Positions 9,763-19,740 of a DNA stretch of 64,000 nt are shown here, in pieces. How positions within the stretch are numbered: position 1 is the first letter of the stretch; each line of letters opens with the position of its first letter. Source of the DNA: Schaalia sp. Marseille-Q2122 (GTDB taxonomy: Bacteria; Actinomycetota; Actinomycetes; Actinomycetales; Actinomycetaceae); NCBI RefSeq assembly GCF_903645355.1, contig NZ_CAHJXR010000003.1, forward strand, positions 124,001 to 188,000, in the 5' to 3' direction. Under the pieces are notes generated by a model. That model was not told where the DNA came from. It searched no databases and worked only from the letters and a program-made list of their open reading frames with translations. Made by a program: the position numbers and the translations under genes.

Positions 9763-11310
9763 ATGGAAATCAACACTCTCATCCCCGCCACCACCCCGTG
9801 GCTGAGCATCCTCGTGGTGCTGCCGCTGCTGGGTGCGCTGGTCCTGGCTATCCCGGGGCTGCGTCCCCAGGCGCGCGTCCTCGCTGTGGGCGTGTCAATC
9901 CTCGAACTGATCCTCGCCGTCTTCGCTGCGGTCACCGCCTTCGATTGGTCGAAGTCGGGTGACTACCAGATGGTCGAGTCCTACTCGTGGATTCCCCCTA
10001 TGGGCGTCTCCTGGGCTCTGGGCGTCAACGCCCTGGGCCTGGTGATGGTCCTGCTGGCAGTGGCGCTGGTGCCGATCGTTATCGGTGCTGCGTGGAGGGA
10101 CGAGGACGAGGATCCCCGCGGCTACCTGGCGCTGATCCTGGTCCTGGAAACCTTCATGGTCCTCATCTTCGCCGCCTTCGACGTGGTCCTCTTCTACTTC
10201 GCTTTTGAAGCGATGCTCATCCCGCTGTACCTGATGATCGGTCGCTACGGCGTGGGTGATATTGAGGCTCGTCGTCGCGCTGCGATGAAGTTCCTCCTCT
10301 TCTCCCTGGCTGGCGGACTGGCTATGCTCGGTGGCATGGTTGCTCTCTGGGCAGCAATCCCGGAGCACTCCGCCACCTTCTTCCGCTTGGACACCCTTTC
10401 CGGCCTCTCAGGCAACCTGCCTGCAGGCCTGCAGATGGGCGTGTTCGTCAGCTTCATGATTGCTTTCGCTATCAAAGCCCCGATGGTGCCCGTCCACACC
10501 TGGCTACCTGACACTGCCGCCGTGGCCCGCCCAGGCACCTCAGTGCTGCTGGTGGGTGTGCTCGACAAGATCGGCACCTTCGGGATGATCGCCCTGGTCC
10601 TGCGCCTCTTCCCTGTTGCTTCGGCTCAGGCCGCGCTGGTGCTGTGCGTCCTCGCTGTGGTGTCGATCCTGTGGGGTGGCTTTGCCGCCATCGGCCAGAA
10701 CGACATTATGCGACTGGTGTCCTACACCTCCGTGTCTCACTTCGGTTTCATGGTGTTGGGCGTCTTCGTGGGTTCCTCGATCGCTATGACCGGCGCCATG
10801 GTGTACATGGTCGCTCACGGCGTGTCGATCGCTGCGATGTTCCTCATTTCGGGCTTCCTCGCTGAACGTGGCGGTAGCCGCGACATGCGTGACTACGTCG
10901 GTATGCAGCGCGTGACGCCGATCCTGGCCGGCCTGTGGCTGGTGTCGGGCATGGCCTCCATCGCTCTGCCTGGCCTGTCGGGCTTCGTGCCCGAATACCT
11001 GGTGCTCATGGGCACGTGGTCGGTCTCTGCTGGCCTGGCTGTGTTTGCGGTTCTGGGTGTTGTGGTTGCCGCCGTGTACGTGCTGCTGCCCTACCAGCGT
11101 GTCTTCACCGGCCGCCCGGCAGGTAAGAGCGCGAAGCTCGAAGATCTCAATGGTCGTGAGAAGGTTGTCGTTGCTCCCCTCGTTGCCGCCATGGTCATCC
11201 TTGGCGTGTGGGCAGCACCGCTGGTTTCCTCGCTGACCCCGATCGCTGATGAGGCCGCCACCGGTTTGGTGGCTGCCTCCCTCGTCGCCACCGAAGGGAG
11301 CGCGAAGTGA
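9763..11310 (+). CDS. nuoM: NADH-quinone oxidoreductase subunit M
   Basis: This is an antiporter-like proton-pumping subunit of complex I (ND4 family), about 515 residues and strongly hydrophobic. The segment VVLFYFAFEAMLIPLYLMIG carries the conserved helix-5 glutamate. The PMVPVHTWLPDTAAVARP region and SHFGFM region are also typical. An in-frame GTG at 9742 overlaps the nuoL stop, but GGAGGAG at 9751-9757 sits about 6 bases before the ATG at 9763, so that ATG is preferred. The stop overlaps the GTG of nuoN. Confidence 0.95.
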   Translation: MEINTLIPATTPWLSILVVLPLLGALVLAIPGLRPQARVLAVGVSILELILAVFAAVTAFDWSKSGDYQMVESYSWIPPMGVSWALGVNALGLVMVLLAVALVPIVIGAAWRDEDEDPRGYLALILVLETFMVLIFAAFDVVLFYFAFEAMLIPLYLMIGRYGVGDIEARRRAAMKFLLFSLAGGLAMLGGMVALWAAIPEHSATFFRLDTLSGLSGNLPAGLQMGVFVSFMIAFAIKAPMVPVHTWLPDTAAVARPGTSVLLVGVLDKIGTFGMIALVLRLFPVASAQAALVLCVLAVVSILWGGFAAIGQNDIMRLVSYTSVSHFGFMVLGVFVGSSIAMTGAMVYMVAHGVSIAAMFLISGFLAERGGSRDMRDYVGMQRVTPILAGLWLVSGMASIALPGLSGFVPEYLVLMGTWSVSAGLAVFAVLGVVVAAVYVLLPYQRVFTGRPAGKSAKLEDLNGREKVVVAPLVAAMVILGVWAAPLVSSLTPIADEAATGLVAASLVATEGSAK

Positions 11311-12875
11311 ATAACCTTCCCGTTGACGGTTTTGTAGCACCCACCATTGAGTGGCTCTCGCTGCTTCCTGTCATCATCGTCCTGGGTGGCGCTGTCGTCG
11401 CTGTCCTGGCCGAGGCTCTCGCCCCGGTGCGCCTGCGCCGCGCCATGGGTATTGGGATCGCTCTGGTCTCGACCCTCGCTGCGGCAACCGTCCTCGCCCT
11501 GCGGTGGATTCCCGTTCTCGCTGCACCGAAATCTTTGGGTGAGTACCTCGACGATCCGCTGACCGTCGCCTCGCAGTTCATCCTGGCCGTCCTGGGTTTC
11601 TTCGCGGTCCTCGTCATCGCGGACCGCACGGAGATTGGTGACGGCGCCTTTGCTGGCCAGCCCTCGGATCGCCCTGGTTCTCATGAGGAAGAGCTGACCG
11701 ACTCGAAGAACTATCAGCGCACTGAGATTTTCTCTCTCGTGCTGTTCTCTCTGGGTGGCATGATGGTCTTCCCCGCAGCGAACTCCTTCATCGCCCTGTT
11801 CGTGGCCCTGGAAGTGATGTCCCTGCCGCTGTACATCATGGCTGCGACTGCGCGCCGCCGCCGCCAGCTCTCCCAGGAAGCTGCTCTGAAGTACTTCCTG
11901 TTGGGCGCCTTCGCCTCGGGATTCATGCTCATGGGTTCGGCCCTGCTGTATGGCTTCTCCGGTTCGCTGACCATCTCTCAGATCGGGACCGCGCTGCCGC
12001 ACATGAGCGGCATGAACTGGCTGCTCTACATCGGTGTTTTCATGGTGATGGTGGGTCTGCTGTTCAAGGTGGGCGCTGCTCCCTTCCACGCGTGGACCCC
12101 TGACGTGTACACGGGCGCTCCCACGCCGGTCACTGGCTTCATGGCTGCTGCGGTCAAGGTTGCGGCTTTCGCTGCGATGTTGCGCTTCTACCACGTGGTG
12201 GCTGCTGCACTGCAGTGGGAACTGCTCGGGGTGCTTTTCGCCATTGTTGCTCTGACGATGCTGGTGGGTACCTTCGCGGGCCTTGTGCAGACTGACATTA
12301 AGCGCATGCTCGCCTACTCCTCGATTGCGCACGCTGGCTTTATCCTGCTGGGTGTGTTCTCACTGGCGCCGGGTTCGGCAGGCAACACCCTGTTCTACCT
12401 GCTGTCCTACGGTCTGGCAACAGTTGGCGCTTTTGGCGTGGTTGCTCTTGTGCGCCGTCAGGATGGCGAGGGCACTGTCGGCGCTGAGGTCACGGATTTC
12501 ACTCGCTGGTCAGGCCTTGGTCGTACCAACCCTGTGGTGGCGGGCGCTTTCCTCGTGTTCCTCCTGTCCTTTGCGGGTATCCCGTTGACCGCTGGTTTCA
12601 TTGGGAAGTTCGTGGTCTTTGCGGATGCTTTCGCTGGTGGATTGGGGTACCTTGTGGCCCTGGCGCTTGCCTGCTCGGCCGTCACCGCGTTCTTCTACTT
12701 CCGCGTGGTGCGTGTGCTCTTCTTTGAGGAGCCCACGGGTGAGGTCGTGGTTGTTCGTTCTGAAGGTTTGAGCACCGTCGCGATTATTGTCGCCGCATTG
12801 GGTACGATCGTTCTGGGCCTCTTCCCGGCTCCGGTTCTGTCCCTACTCAATCAGGTGGTCGTGCTTCTCCCGTGA
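11307..12875 (+). CDS. nuoN: NADH-quinone oxidoreductase subunit N
   Basis: This is the ND2-family antiporter-like subunit of complex I and the last nuo gene of the operon. It is 522 residues and polytopic. Typical segments are FVALEVMSLPLYIMAATARR (helix-5 glutamate), LFKVGAAPFHAWTPDVYTGA and IAHAGFILLGVF. It starts at GTG 11307 overlapping the nuoM stop and ends at a TGA that overlaps the GTG start of the polyprenyl synthase gene, so that gene is probably co-transcribed. Confidence 0.96.
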   Translation: MNNLPVDGFVAPTIEWLSLLPVIIVLGGAVVAVLAEALAPVRLRRAMGIGIALVSTLAAATVLALRWIPVLAAPKSLGEYLDDPLTVASQFILAVLGFFAVLVIADRTEIGDGAFAGQPSDRPGSHEEELTDSKNYQRTEIFSLVLFSLGGMMVFPAANSFIALFVALEVMSLPLYIMAATARRRRQLSQEAALKYFLLGAFASGFMLMGSALLYGFSGSLTISQIGTALPHMSGMNWLLYIGVFMVMVGLLFKVGAAPFHAWTPDVYTGAPTPVTGFMAAAVKVAAFAAMLRFYHVVAAALQWELLGVLFAIVALTMLVGTFAGLVQTDIKRMLAYSSIAHAGFILLGVFSLAPGSAGNTLFYLLSYGLATVGAFGVVALVRRQDGEGTVGAEVTDFTRWSGLGRTNPVVAGAFLVFLLSFAGIPLTAGFIGKFVVFADAFAGGLGYLVALALACSAVTAFFYFRVVRVLFFEEPTGEVVVVRSEGLSTVAIIVAALGTIVLGLFPAPVLSLLNQVVVLLP

Positions 12876-13885
12876 ACGTCTCCACACCCGATCTTCACGT
12901 CCCTGACCTCGAGGCCCGCATTCTGCCGGGCCTCGAGGCCGTCGAAGAATCTCTTCACCGGGCTGTTTCTGGTTCGAGGGATCTTATTGATGAACTCACC
13001 TCGCATTTGGCGGTCGCCGGTGGTAAGCGTATTCGCCCGCTGCTGACGCTGACCTGCGCGCAGTTTGGGAGCCCTCAGCTTGCTTTGGGTGAGAAGGTGC
13101 TTAATGCTGCGACTGCGATTGAGCTGACGCACTTGGCGTCCCTGTACCACGATGACGTTATGGATTCGGCTCCTACCCGTCGTGGTGTGCCTTCGGCTCA
13201 GCATCAGTGGGGAAATAACCGGGCGATCTTGGCTGGGGATGTGCTCTTTGCGCGTGCCTCGGTCCTGGTGGCTTCCCTGGGGCCAGAGTCGGTGGCTTAC
13301 CACGCGCATACTTTTGAGCGTTTGTGTATTGGCCAGCTCAATGAGACCTTCGGGGTGACTGAGGGTGCTGATCCGGTGGATTTCTATATCCAGGTGTTGG
13401 CTGATAAGACGGGGTCGTTGTTGTCCTCTGCCGCTCACTTTGGTGCCTTCCATGGTGGTGCGGGTGAGGAGATCGCTGCCACGGTTGCCCGTTTTGGTGA
13501 GAAGATCGGTGTGGCTTTCCAGATCGCTGATGACGTGTTGGATTTTGCTTCCGAGGTGGTGACCTCAGGCAAGACTCCGGGCACGGATTTGCGTGAGGGG
13601 GTCGATACCCTGCCGGTGTTGTTGCTGCGTCGCCGCCAGGCGGAGGGGACGATTGACGAGGCTGGCGCTCGCATCCTTGGGATGTTGGCTGACGATTTGT
13701 CCTCTGACGAAGCCTTGGCCGAGGTCGTCGCGGCCTTGCGTGAGCATGACGTGGTCGAAGAGACCCGTCAGATGGCTCGTGACTGGGCGGCGGAGGCAAT
13801 TGCTGAGTGTCAATCCTTGCCTGAGACTGAGGCGAAGACGGCGCTCGTATCTTTCGCGCATCTGATGGTTGATCGGATGGTCTAA
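12872..13885 (+). CDS. Long-chain polyprenyl diphosphate synthase
   Basis: This trans-isoprenyl diphosphate synthase elongates allylic diphosphates with isopentenyl diphosphate. Both aspartate-rich Mg-binding motifs are present: DDVMD in SLYHDDVMDSAPTRRG and DDVLD in IADDVLDF, together with GGKRIRP near residue 50. Small residues before the first motif (LASLYHDD) suggest a long product, consistent with the side chain of menaquinone. At 337 residues it has normal length. The GTG start overlaps the nuoN stop, and this linkage to complex I fits quinone supply. It resembles the GrcC/HepT/IspB group; the exact chain length cannot be read from sequence. Confidence 0.93.
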   Translation: MNVSTPDLHVPDLEARILPGLEAVEESLHRAVSGSRDLIDELTSHLAVAGGKRIRPLLTLTCAQFGSPQLALGEKVLNAATAIELTHLASLYHDDVMDSAPTRRGVPSAQHQWGNNRAILAGDVLFARASVLVASLGPESVAYHAHTFERLCIGQLNETFGVTEGADPVDFYIQVLADKTGSLLSSAAHFGAFHGGAGEEIAATVARFGEKIGVAFQIADDVLDFASEVVTSGKTPGTDLREGVDTLPVLLLRRRQAEGTIDEAGARILGMLADDLSSDEALAEVVAALREHDVVEETRQMARDWAAEAIAECQSLPETEAKTALVSFAHLMVDRMV

Positions 13886-13944
13886 TTGTGGCGGCTTGGC
13901 CGTGTCTGAGGCTCTGATCCGACGGTAGATACCCCCTACAGAAT

Positions 13945-13985
13945 GTCCGCATACTGAGAATTACTTTTCAGTATGCGGACTTTTT
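13945..13985 (+). terminator. Intrinsic terminator of the nuo-polyprenyl synthase operon
   Basis: A perfect 13-bp inverted repeat (GTCCGCATACTGA / TCAGTATGCGGAC) with a 10-nt loop is followed directly by TTTTT. It lies 60 bp downstream of the last gene of the operon. Confidence 0.9.
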
Positions 13986-14335
13986 GTTGCCCGAAATTTT
14001 GACCGAACGTCAAGATGCGTGAGGGTGTTAGCGCTGAAAGACCGGGATCGACGGCGATTGTATCGAGTGGGGGAGTACTTTTTCGCAAGATTTGGCGGCT
14101 CTTCGGGATAGGGGTCCATTAGTCACTTCAATAGTATATTGAATGCTGAAGATTGATGCTGTCCATTCGGTAAGATTATGGGTATTTGGATAGGGAATTA
14201 GGTGGTTTATTCAAGTCAATAAATAATTCCCCTTGAATGTGCCTTCTATATATGACATTCTGTGCAGCATTTCCTACTGTTTCACTCCGATACAAAGTGG
14301 GAATTCCGTCAATGCAGTAGACGATGGAGTATGCA
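13986..14335. other. AT-rich leader region before the repeat surface protein
   Basis: This 350-bp stretch contains no convincing gene. It is visibly more AT-rich than its surroundings, especially 14100-14300, and presumably carries the promoter and a long leader for the wall-anchored protein that starts at 14336. No clear operator or tandem repeat was recognised. Confidence 0.5.
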
Positions 14336-17300
14336 ATGAATGCCAGAGCAATGTTCATCGGTCGACGTGTTCGGGTACTGATGATCGTGATCCTCACCCT
14401 CGTCCTTCTCCCCCTCCTGTCGGCCACCGAAGTTCACGCGGACACTGACGTCGACAAGATCAACCCAAAGATCGCCGTCCGAATCACGCAACTGTCCAGA
14501 ACCGATAGCGAACAGCAGCCCATCCCAGGCCAGATCCGCCGCTGGGATATCGTCGGCATGAACTTCACCTGGGACGCCACCAAGGCCGACCCGCGCCCCG
14601 GAGACGCCTTCACCATCAGCCTTCCCTCGTCATTCCGAAACCGTCAGACCTCAGGCACCCGCGTACTCCTCACCGCCAGCAACATCAAAGCAGGCGAATG
14701 TCGCCTCGAAACTCAACGCATCGTCTGCGTCCTCAACGACAACATCCGCGGCTACGTCAACATCCGCGGCCGAGGCAGAGCCGAACTGCTCGCCGTTGAA
14801 AACACCGATACCACCGATACCACCATCACCGTCAACGGAGAAACCCAATCCGTCCCCCTGCCAGGTAACCAACAGATCACTGATCCCCCGGCACCCAGAT
14901 ACTGGGAAGCAAGCTTCGACAAGGGCTACCACGCCATCCTTCCCGGCGACAAACTAGTGTCCTGGTCCATCTGGTTCAACCCCTCCGTCCTCGCCAAACA
15001 ATGGCCTGGCGCAAAGCCCATCAACCGCCTCGTCTTCACCGACATCGTCGGCGAAGGACACGAACCCTGCCTTGACACCTGCACCGTGCGCCTCGACCTC
15101 TACCGCCGCAAGGACGACCCAACAATTCCCTCACGCGTCGTCGCGAACAATCAGGGCATCAGTGAGGACGGCTTCACCCTCGAAGTGACACCCAACGCGA
15201 ACAACCCCAAACAATTCAGCGTCACACTCACCGGCCCCTTTGGAACCTTCCTCAACGGCGAAGCCAACTACCGCATCGTCTACCAGAGCCGACTGACCGC
15301 AGGCGAAGGAAACGCGCAAGTCGGACAGCGCTTCTCCAATAGCGTCACCTTGGCCGACTACCCGCGCGACATCACAAAAGAGGGGTCCGTGCGCGAATCC
15401 CTCAACGTCACCGTGCAGATGGAACAAGGTTTTGGCGGATTCTCCATCCTCAAGTCCCTGCGCGGATCGGGAAGCGACACCGTTGCCGCCACCCAACGCT
15501 ACCGCTTCCTCGTCAACTGGACCCTCCCCGACGGAAAAACCCCGCAGGACTACCCCAACTGGACAGCACCAACAGAAAACCCCGCCGAATTCATCGTCGA
15601 AGAAACAGGAAAGGCAGTGCCCTTCCCCCTGAACTTCCCCATCGGCACGCGCATCACCGTCACCGAGGACGCCCAGCAGCTGCCCACTGAAGTCGGGAAG
15701 ACCCTGCTCGCCTGGGGCACGCCCACCTACACGGTCGGCACCGACACCGCTGAAGGCACCAGCCCCACCTTCGAGATCCTCAACCAAAACGTCACCGAGA
15801 TCGCCGTCACCAACCCCGTCGACAAGCAGGCGACCTTCGCCATCCGCAAGACAGTCCAGGGTGTCGACGCAGCTGTCTTAGGCGACCAAAAGTACACCTT
15901 CCGCTACGAATGCGGCACCGTGAGCGGCACCCTCGAAGTGCCCCCCACCAACGAGGTCGTCGCCGTCGGCACAACCTTCGCCCCCGGCACCCAATGCACC
16001 ATCTCTGAAGTGGGGCCGGCCTCCGATCACCTCAAGGACTACACCTTCACCGTCCCCTCGGCCCAGACCCTCACCCTGGAGGCAGGCAAGGATAATCTCG
16101 CCTCCTTCACCAACCTCTACCAACGGATGCTCGGACGCTTCAGCATCACCAAGACCCTGAGCCCCACCACCCCCGCAGACCTGCGCACACGCCTGGCTGA
16201 CACCGCCTTCCCCTTCACCTACACCTGCGGAGGAGCCACCGCCACGGCGGAAGTCAAACTCGGCCAGGTATGGACCAGCCCTGAACTGCCCGTCGGCACA
16301 GAATGCACGGTCACGGAAGACGCCGCGAAGGCTCCGAGCCTCCCCGGCTATCGCCTGCATGCGCCCGCTGAACAGAAGGTCACCATTGCCGCAGGGACAG
16401 CACCCCTGGCCCTCACCTTCGTCAATGACTACGAGCTGGAACGCGCACACTTCACCCTAAGCAAGAGCGTGGCGGGGGATGGCGTGGTGCTCGCCCCCGC
16501 CGACTACTCCTTCACCTACAGCTGCGATCCCCTCGCTGAGGGCCTCGCCCCCGTCACGGGCACCCTGAAGGTCGCCTCCGCCGCGCCCGCCCGCGTCACC
16601 AACCTACCGCTGGGCCGCTGCACCCTCAGTGAAGAGCCCATCACGGTCGAGAATGTCAGCCACGCCCTGAATTGGATCCTGGACGGGAAGGCAGCGGGCA
16701 CCCCCAACACGCCGCTGACCTTCGACCTCACCACGAAGGGCGCCACCGTCGAGGTCGCCGCCACCAACACCTTCACCCGCGAACGCGCCGCCTTCAGCAT
16801 CCGCAAACGCGTCACCGGGGACGGAAACTTTGAGGCTGACAGCTTCACCGTCGCCTACGAGTGTCGAGTCCCCCGCGCCGATACCATCACCGGCACCGTG
16901 AAGGTGCCCGGCAATGGGACTGCCGTCCTCGTCCGCGACGACCTGCCTGTCGGCACAGACTGTGTGGTCTCCGAAAGCGAAGACACCAAGAAACGCGCAG
17001 GATACGAGGTGCAGACCAATATCGTGCCCGCCTCCGCGCTGCGCATCGAGAAGAGCGGGGCAAACACGGTAGAAATCACCAACGCCTACCGCGCCCTCGT
17101 CGGAGGCTTCAGCATTGAGAAGGTGCTCAGCGGCGATGGCGCAGGCCTTGCCCCCACCTCCTTTACCTTCGACTACACCTGCACCGCCGACTCCGGCAAG
17201 ATCATCAAGGGCGAGGCAACCGTCGTGCCCGGACGCGCAACAACCGTCTCCAACGTCCCGGTGGGCCAGTGTGAAGTGCGCGAGCGGCCCAGCCTCGTCA

Positions 17301-17863
17301 ATGGGACGACGCTGAGTAGCCTCCTTCGTGTCGGCGGCACAACCTACGACGAGGGCGTCGCCACCTTCACCGTCGCCGATAATGTGACAGTCGAGGTCCT
17401 CGCCGATAATACCTACACCCTCAAGCGCGGTGAGCTGGCGGTGAAGAAGGTCGTCAAAGGGGCCGCCGACGCGGCCTTCACCAACCACTCCTTCATCGTC
17501 GACTACAGCTGCAGCGGCGTCGAGGACCCCGTGAAGGGTAGCCTCGTGCTGAAGGGTAATGGCGAGGCAGTGACCATCAGTAACCTGCCCTATGGAACCA
17601 GCTGCTTCCTGCAAGAACGCGCCCAGAGCGCATCGCTTCGCGGATACACGCTGACTGCTCCTCAACCCACGACGGTCACGATCAACGAGGTCGCCGCCAA
17701 CGTCCAGATTGAGATCGTCAATAGCTACACGCCTGAGAAACCCGGTCCGAAGCCGCCGATCGCCCGCACCGGCCTGGGCGGTGTGGAAATCATCGGAGCG
17801 CTCGCGGCTGGCCTGATAGTAGTGGGCGGAGGAATGATCGCCCTGCTGAGGCGCCGCCGCTAA
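14336..17863 (+). CDS. Wall-anchored surface protein with seven DUF5979-like repeats
   Basis: This is a large secreted protein (1175 residues from ATG 14336; an in-frame ATG lies at 14324, but GGAG at 14327-14330 favours 14336). A signal peptide of Arg-rich head plus LMIVILTLVLLPLLSA precedes a probable cut after VHA. An N-terminal ~330-residue adhesin-like region is followed by seven ~100-residue beta-rich repeats resembling DUF5979. Each repeat opens with a GGFSI-x-K or ATFAI-x-K type strand. Repeats 2-7 share a Cys pair (YxC and GTxC); repeat 1 lacks both. The end PPIARTGLGG, a hydrophobic helix and RRRR form a cell-wall sorting signal of LAxTG-like type (IARTG). The likely role is adhesion; the ligand is unknown. 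Confidence 0.85.
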   Translation: MNARAMFIGRRVRVLMIVILTLVLLPLLSATEVHADTDVDKINPKIAVRITQLSRTDSEQQPIPGQIRRWDIVGMNFTWDATKADPRPGDAFTISLPSSFRNRQTSGTRVLLTASNIKAGECRLETQRIVCVLNDNIRGYVNIRGRGRAELLAVENTDTTDTTITVNGETQSVPLPGNQQITDPPAPRYWEASFDKGYHAILPGDKLVSWSIWFNPSVLAKQWPGAKPINRLVFTDIVGEGHEPCLDTCTVRLDLYRRKDDPTIPSRVVANNQGISEDGFTLEVTPNANNPKQFSVTLTGPFGTFLNGEANYRIVYQSRLTAGEGNAQVGQRFSNSVTLADYPRDITKEGSVRESLNVTVQMEQGFGGFSILKSLRGSGSDTVAATQRYRFLVNWTLPDGKTPQDYPNWTAPTENPAEFIVEETGKAVPFPLNFPIGTRITVTEDAQQLPTEVGKTLLAWGTPTYTVGTDTAEGTSPTFEILNQNVTEIAVTNPVDKQATFAIRKTVQGVDAAVLGDQKYTFRYECGTVSGTLEVPPTNEVVAVGTTFAPGTQCTISEVGPASDHLKDYTFTVPSAQTLTLEAGKDNLASFTNLYQRMLGRFSITKTLSPTTPADLRTRLADTAFPFTYTCGGATATAEVKLGQVWTSPELPVGTECTVTEDAAKAPSLPGYRLHAPAEQKVTIAAGTAPLALTFVNDYELERAHFTLSKSVAGDGVVLAPADYSFTYSCDPLAEGLAPVTGTLKVASAAPARVTNLPLGRCTLSEEPITVENVSHALNWILDGKAAGTPNTPLTFDLTTKGATVEVAATNTFTRERAAFSIRKRVTGDGNFEADSFTVAYECRVPRADTITGTVKVPGNGTAVLVRDDLPVGTDCVVSESEDTKKRAGYEVQTNIVPASALRIEKSGANTVEITNAYRALVGGFSIEKVLSGDGAGLAPTSFTFDYTCTADSGKIIKGEATVVPGRATTVSNVPVGQCEVRERPSLVNGTTLSSLLRVGGTTYDEGVATFTVADNVTVEVLADNTYTLKRGELAVKKVVKGAADAAFTNHSFIVDYSCSGVEDPVKGSLVLKGNGEAVTISNLPYGTSCFLQERAQSASLRGYTLTAPQPTTVTINEVAANVQIEIVNSYTPEKPGPKPPIARTGLGGVEIIGALAAGLIVVGGGMIALLRRRR

Positions 17864-17874
17864 AACACCAGTGA

Positions 17875-17927
17875 GATTGCGGAAGGTGAGCAGTCCGGCG
17901 CGGGCTGCCGCCTTCCGCAATCCTTTT
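17875..17927 (+). terminator. Intrinsic terminator after the repeat surface protein
   Basis: A perfect 12-bp stem (GATTGCGGAAGG / CCTTCCGCAATC) starts 11 bp after the stop codon, with a GC-rich loop, and is followed by CTTTTG. Confidence 0.8.
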
Positions 17928-18151
17928 GTGTGCTCTGCCGCTCGGGTGGGGTGGGGCCTCGGGTGGTTGTGGGCGCGGTGAGGGTGGCTTTGGGCGTTGT
18001 GATGTTAGGGCGGGGGTGGCTCACACCATGACGGTGGGACTGCAACAGCGGGGGATAGCGGCGCTAGAATTACCGAAGTATTGTTATGCAAAAATCCCCG
18101 CAGCTTAGCGGAACGACTCATTCGCCCGTGCGAAGAAAGGGGAGTGCCGAC

Positions 18152-19651
18152 GTGAGCACTCTGAACGTGGCCGTCATCGGCGCAGGTCCGGCTGGTATTT
18201 ACGCATCCGACATCCTGTCCAAGTCGGGCCTGGACGTCAATATCGACCTCTTCGAGCGCCTCCCCGCCCCCTACGGCCTCGTCCGCTACGGTGTCGCCCC
18301 CGACCACCCCCGCATTAAGCAGATCATCGTCGCCCTGTACAAGATCCTCCAGCGCGGCGACATCCGCCTTCTGGGCAATGTCGAGGTCGGCCGCGACGTC
18401 ACCGTCGAAGACCTGCAGGCCCACTACGACGCCGTCATCTTCGCCACCGGCGCCGACCGCGACGCGCCCCTGCCGATCCCCGGCATTGACCTGCCCGAAT
18501 CCTACGGCGCAGCCGACTTCGTGTCCTGGTACGACGGCAACCCCGACTACCCTCGTCAATGGCCCCTCAATGCCAAGGAAATCGCGGTCATCGGCGTGGG
18601 CAACGTGGCCTTGGACGTCGCGCGCGTCCTCGCCAAGCACCTGCCCGACATGATGACCACCGAAATCCCTGAGAACGTTGCTGCGGGCCTGGCAGAAAAC
18701 CCCGTCACCGACGTGCATGTCTTTGGCCGCCGCGGCCCCGCGCAGGTGAAGTTCACCCCCCTGGAACTGCGCGAACTGGGCCACGTACCCGATGTTGACA
18801 TTATCGTCAGCGAGGAAGACTTCGACTTTGATGAGGGCTCGCAGGAGGCACTGCGCAGCTCCAACCAGCAGCGCCAGGTCGTCAAGACCCTCACTAACTA
18901 CGCCTCCATTGATCCTGAGGAGCGCACCGCGTCGCGCCGCATCCACATCCACCTCTTTGAATCGCCCGTCGAAATCGTGCCTGATGAGGACGGCCACGTG
19001 AAGGCTCTGCGCACTGAACGCACCGAGCTGACAGGGGATGGCAATGTGCGTGGCACCGGCGTCATCACCACCTGGCCCGTGCAGGCCGTGTACCGAGCCG
19101 TCGGTTACTACTCCTCGCCCATTGACGGTATCCCCTTCGATACTGTGCGTGGTGTGATCCCCAATATTGAGGGCCGCGTCGTCGCTGAGGTGGGTTCAGA
19201 GCAGACCCTCAATGGCGTCTACGCCACCGGTTGGGTGAAGCGCGGGCCTGTGGGCCTCATTGGCTCGACGAAGTCTGACGCGCAGCAGACGATTGCGCAC
19301 CTGGTGGAGGACGCGCAGGCGGGCCGCCTGGCTGCGACCACCAGCGATGTTGGCCACGAGGCGATGGTGGCTTTGTTGGAGGAGCGCGGCGTGGCCTACA
19401 CGACCTGGCAGGGCTGGGAGCTGCTTGATGCTTATGAGCAGGCTCTGGGCGCCGAGTACGGCGAACTGCCTGGGGATCGCGGCACCCGTGAGCGCATCAA
19501 GGTCGTCTCCCGTGAGGCCATGACTGCGATCTCTCGCGGTGAAGAGGTGACTGCGGACCTCATCGGTGAGCCCGGCGAAATGGGCGTGCCGGGGGCTGTG
19601 GAGCGCTTCGGCGATCACTACACCGGTCCTGGTTCCACTCGTCATCAGTGA
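18152..19651 (+). CDS. Ferredoxin/adrenodoxin-type NADP+ reductase (FprA-like)
   Basis: This FAD- and NADP-dependent reductase shuttles electrons between NADPH and ferredoxin. The N-terminal FAD-binding motif VAVIGAGPAGIYASDIL and the family signature PAPYGLVRYGVAPDHP are clear. The NADP-binding region is GVGNVALDVARVL, followed by GRRGPAQVKFTPLELREL, and the C-terminal YATGWVKRGPVGLIGSTKSD closes the fold. GTG 18152 was chosen because AGAAAGGGGAG lies 9 bases upstream; an in-frame ATG at 18086 lacks a ribosome-binding site. The protein is 499 residues, of normal length. It is monocistronic, with repeat DNA downstream. Confidence 0.92.
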   Translation: MSTLNVAVIGAGPAGIYASDILSKSGLDVNIDLFERLPAPYGLVRYGVAPDHPRIKQIIVALYKILQRGDIRLLGNVEVGRDVTVEDLQAHYDAVIFATGADRDAPLPIPGIDLPESYGAADFVSWYDGNPDYPRQWPLNAKEIAVIGVGNVALDVARVLAKHLPDMMTTEIPENVAAGLAENPVTDVHVFGRRGPAQVKFTPLELRELGHVPDVDIIVSEEDFDFDEGSQEALRSSNQQRQVVKTLTNYASIDPEERTASRRIHIHLFESPVEIVPDEDGHVKALRTERTELTGDGNVRGTGVITTWPVQAVYRAVGYYSSPIDGIPFDTVRGVIPNIEGRVVAEVGSEQTLNGVYATGWVKRGPVGLIGSTKSDAQQTIAHLVEDAQAGRLAATTSDVGHEAMVALLEERGVAYTTWQGWELLDAYEQALGAEYGELPGDRGTRERIKVVSREAMTAISRGEEVTADLIGEPGEMGVPGAVERFGDHYTGPGSTRHQ

Positions 19652-19740
19652 GTGAGTCGAGTGTGATGTCCAGGCGCTAGGCTGCCTGGGCCTGAGGCTG
19701 CCTGGGTGTGACGCTGTTTGGGCCTGGTGTTGGATGGCCT

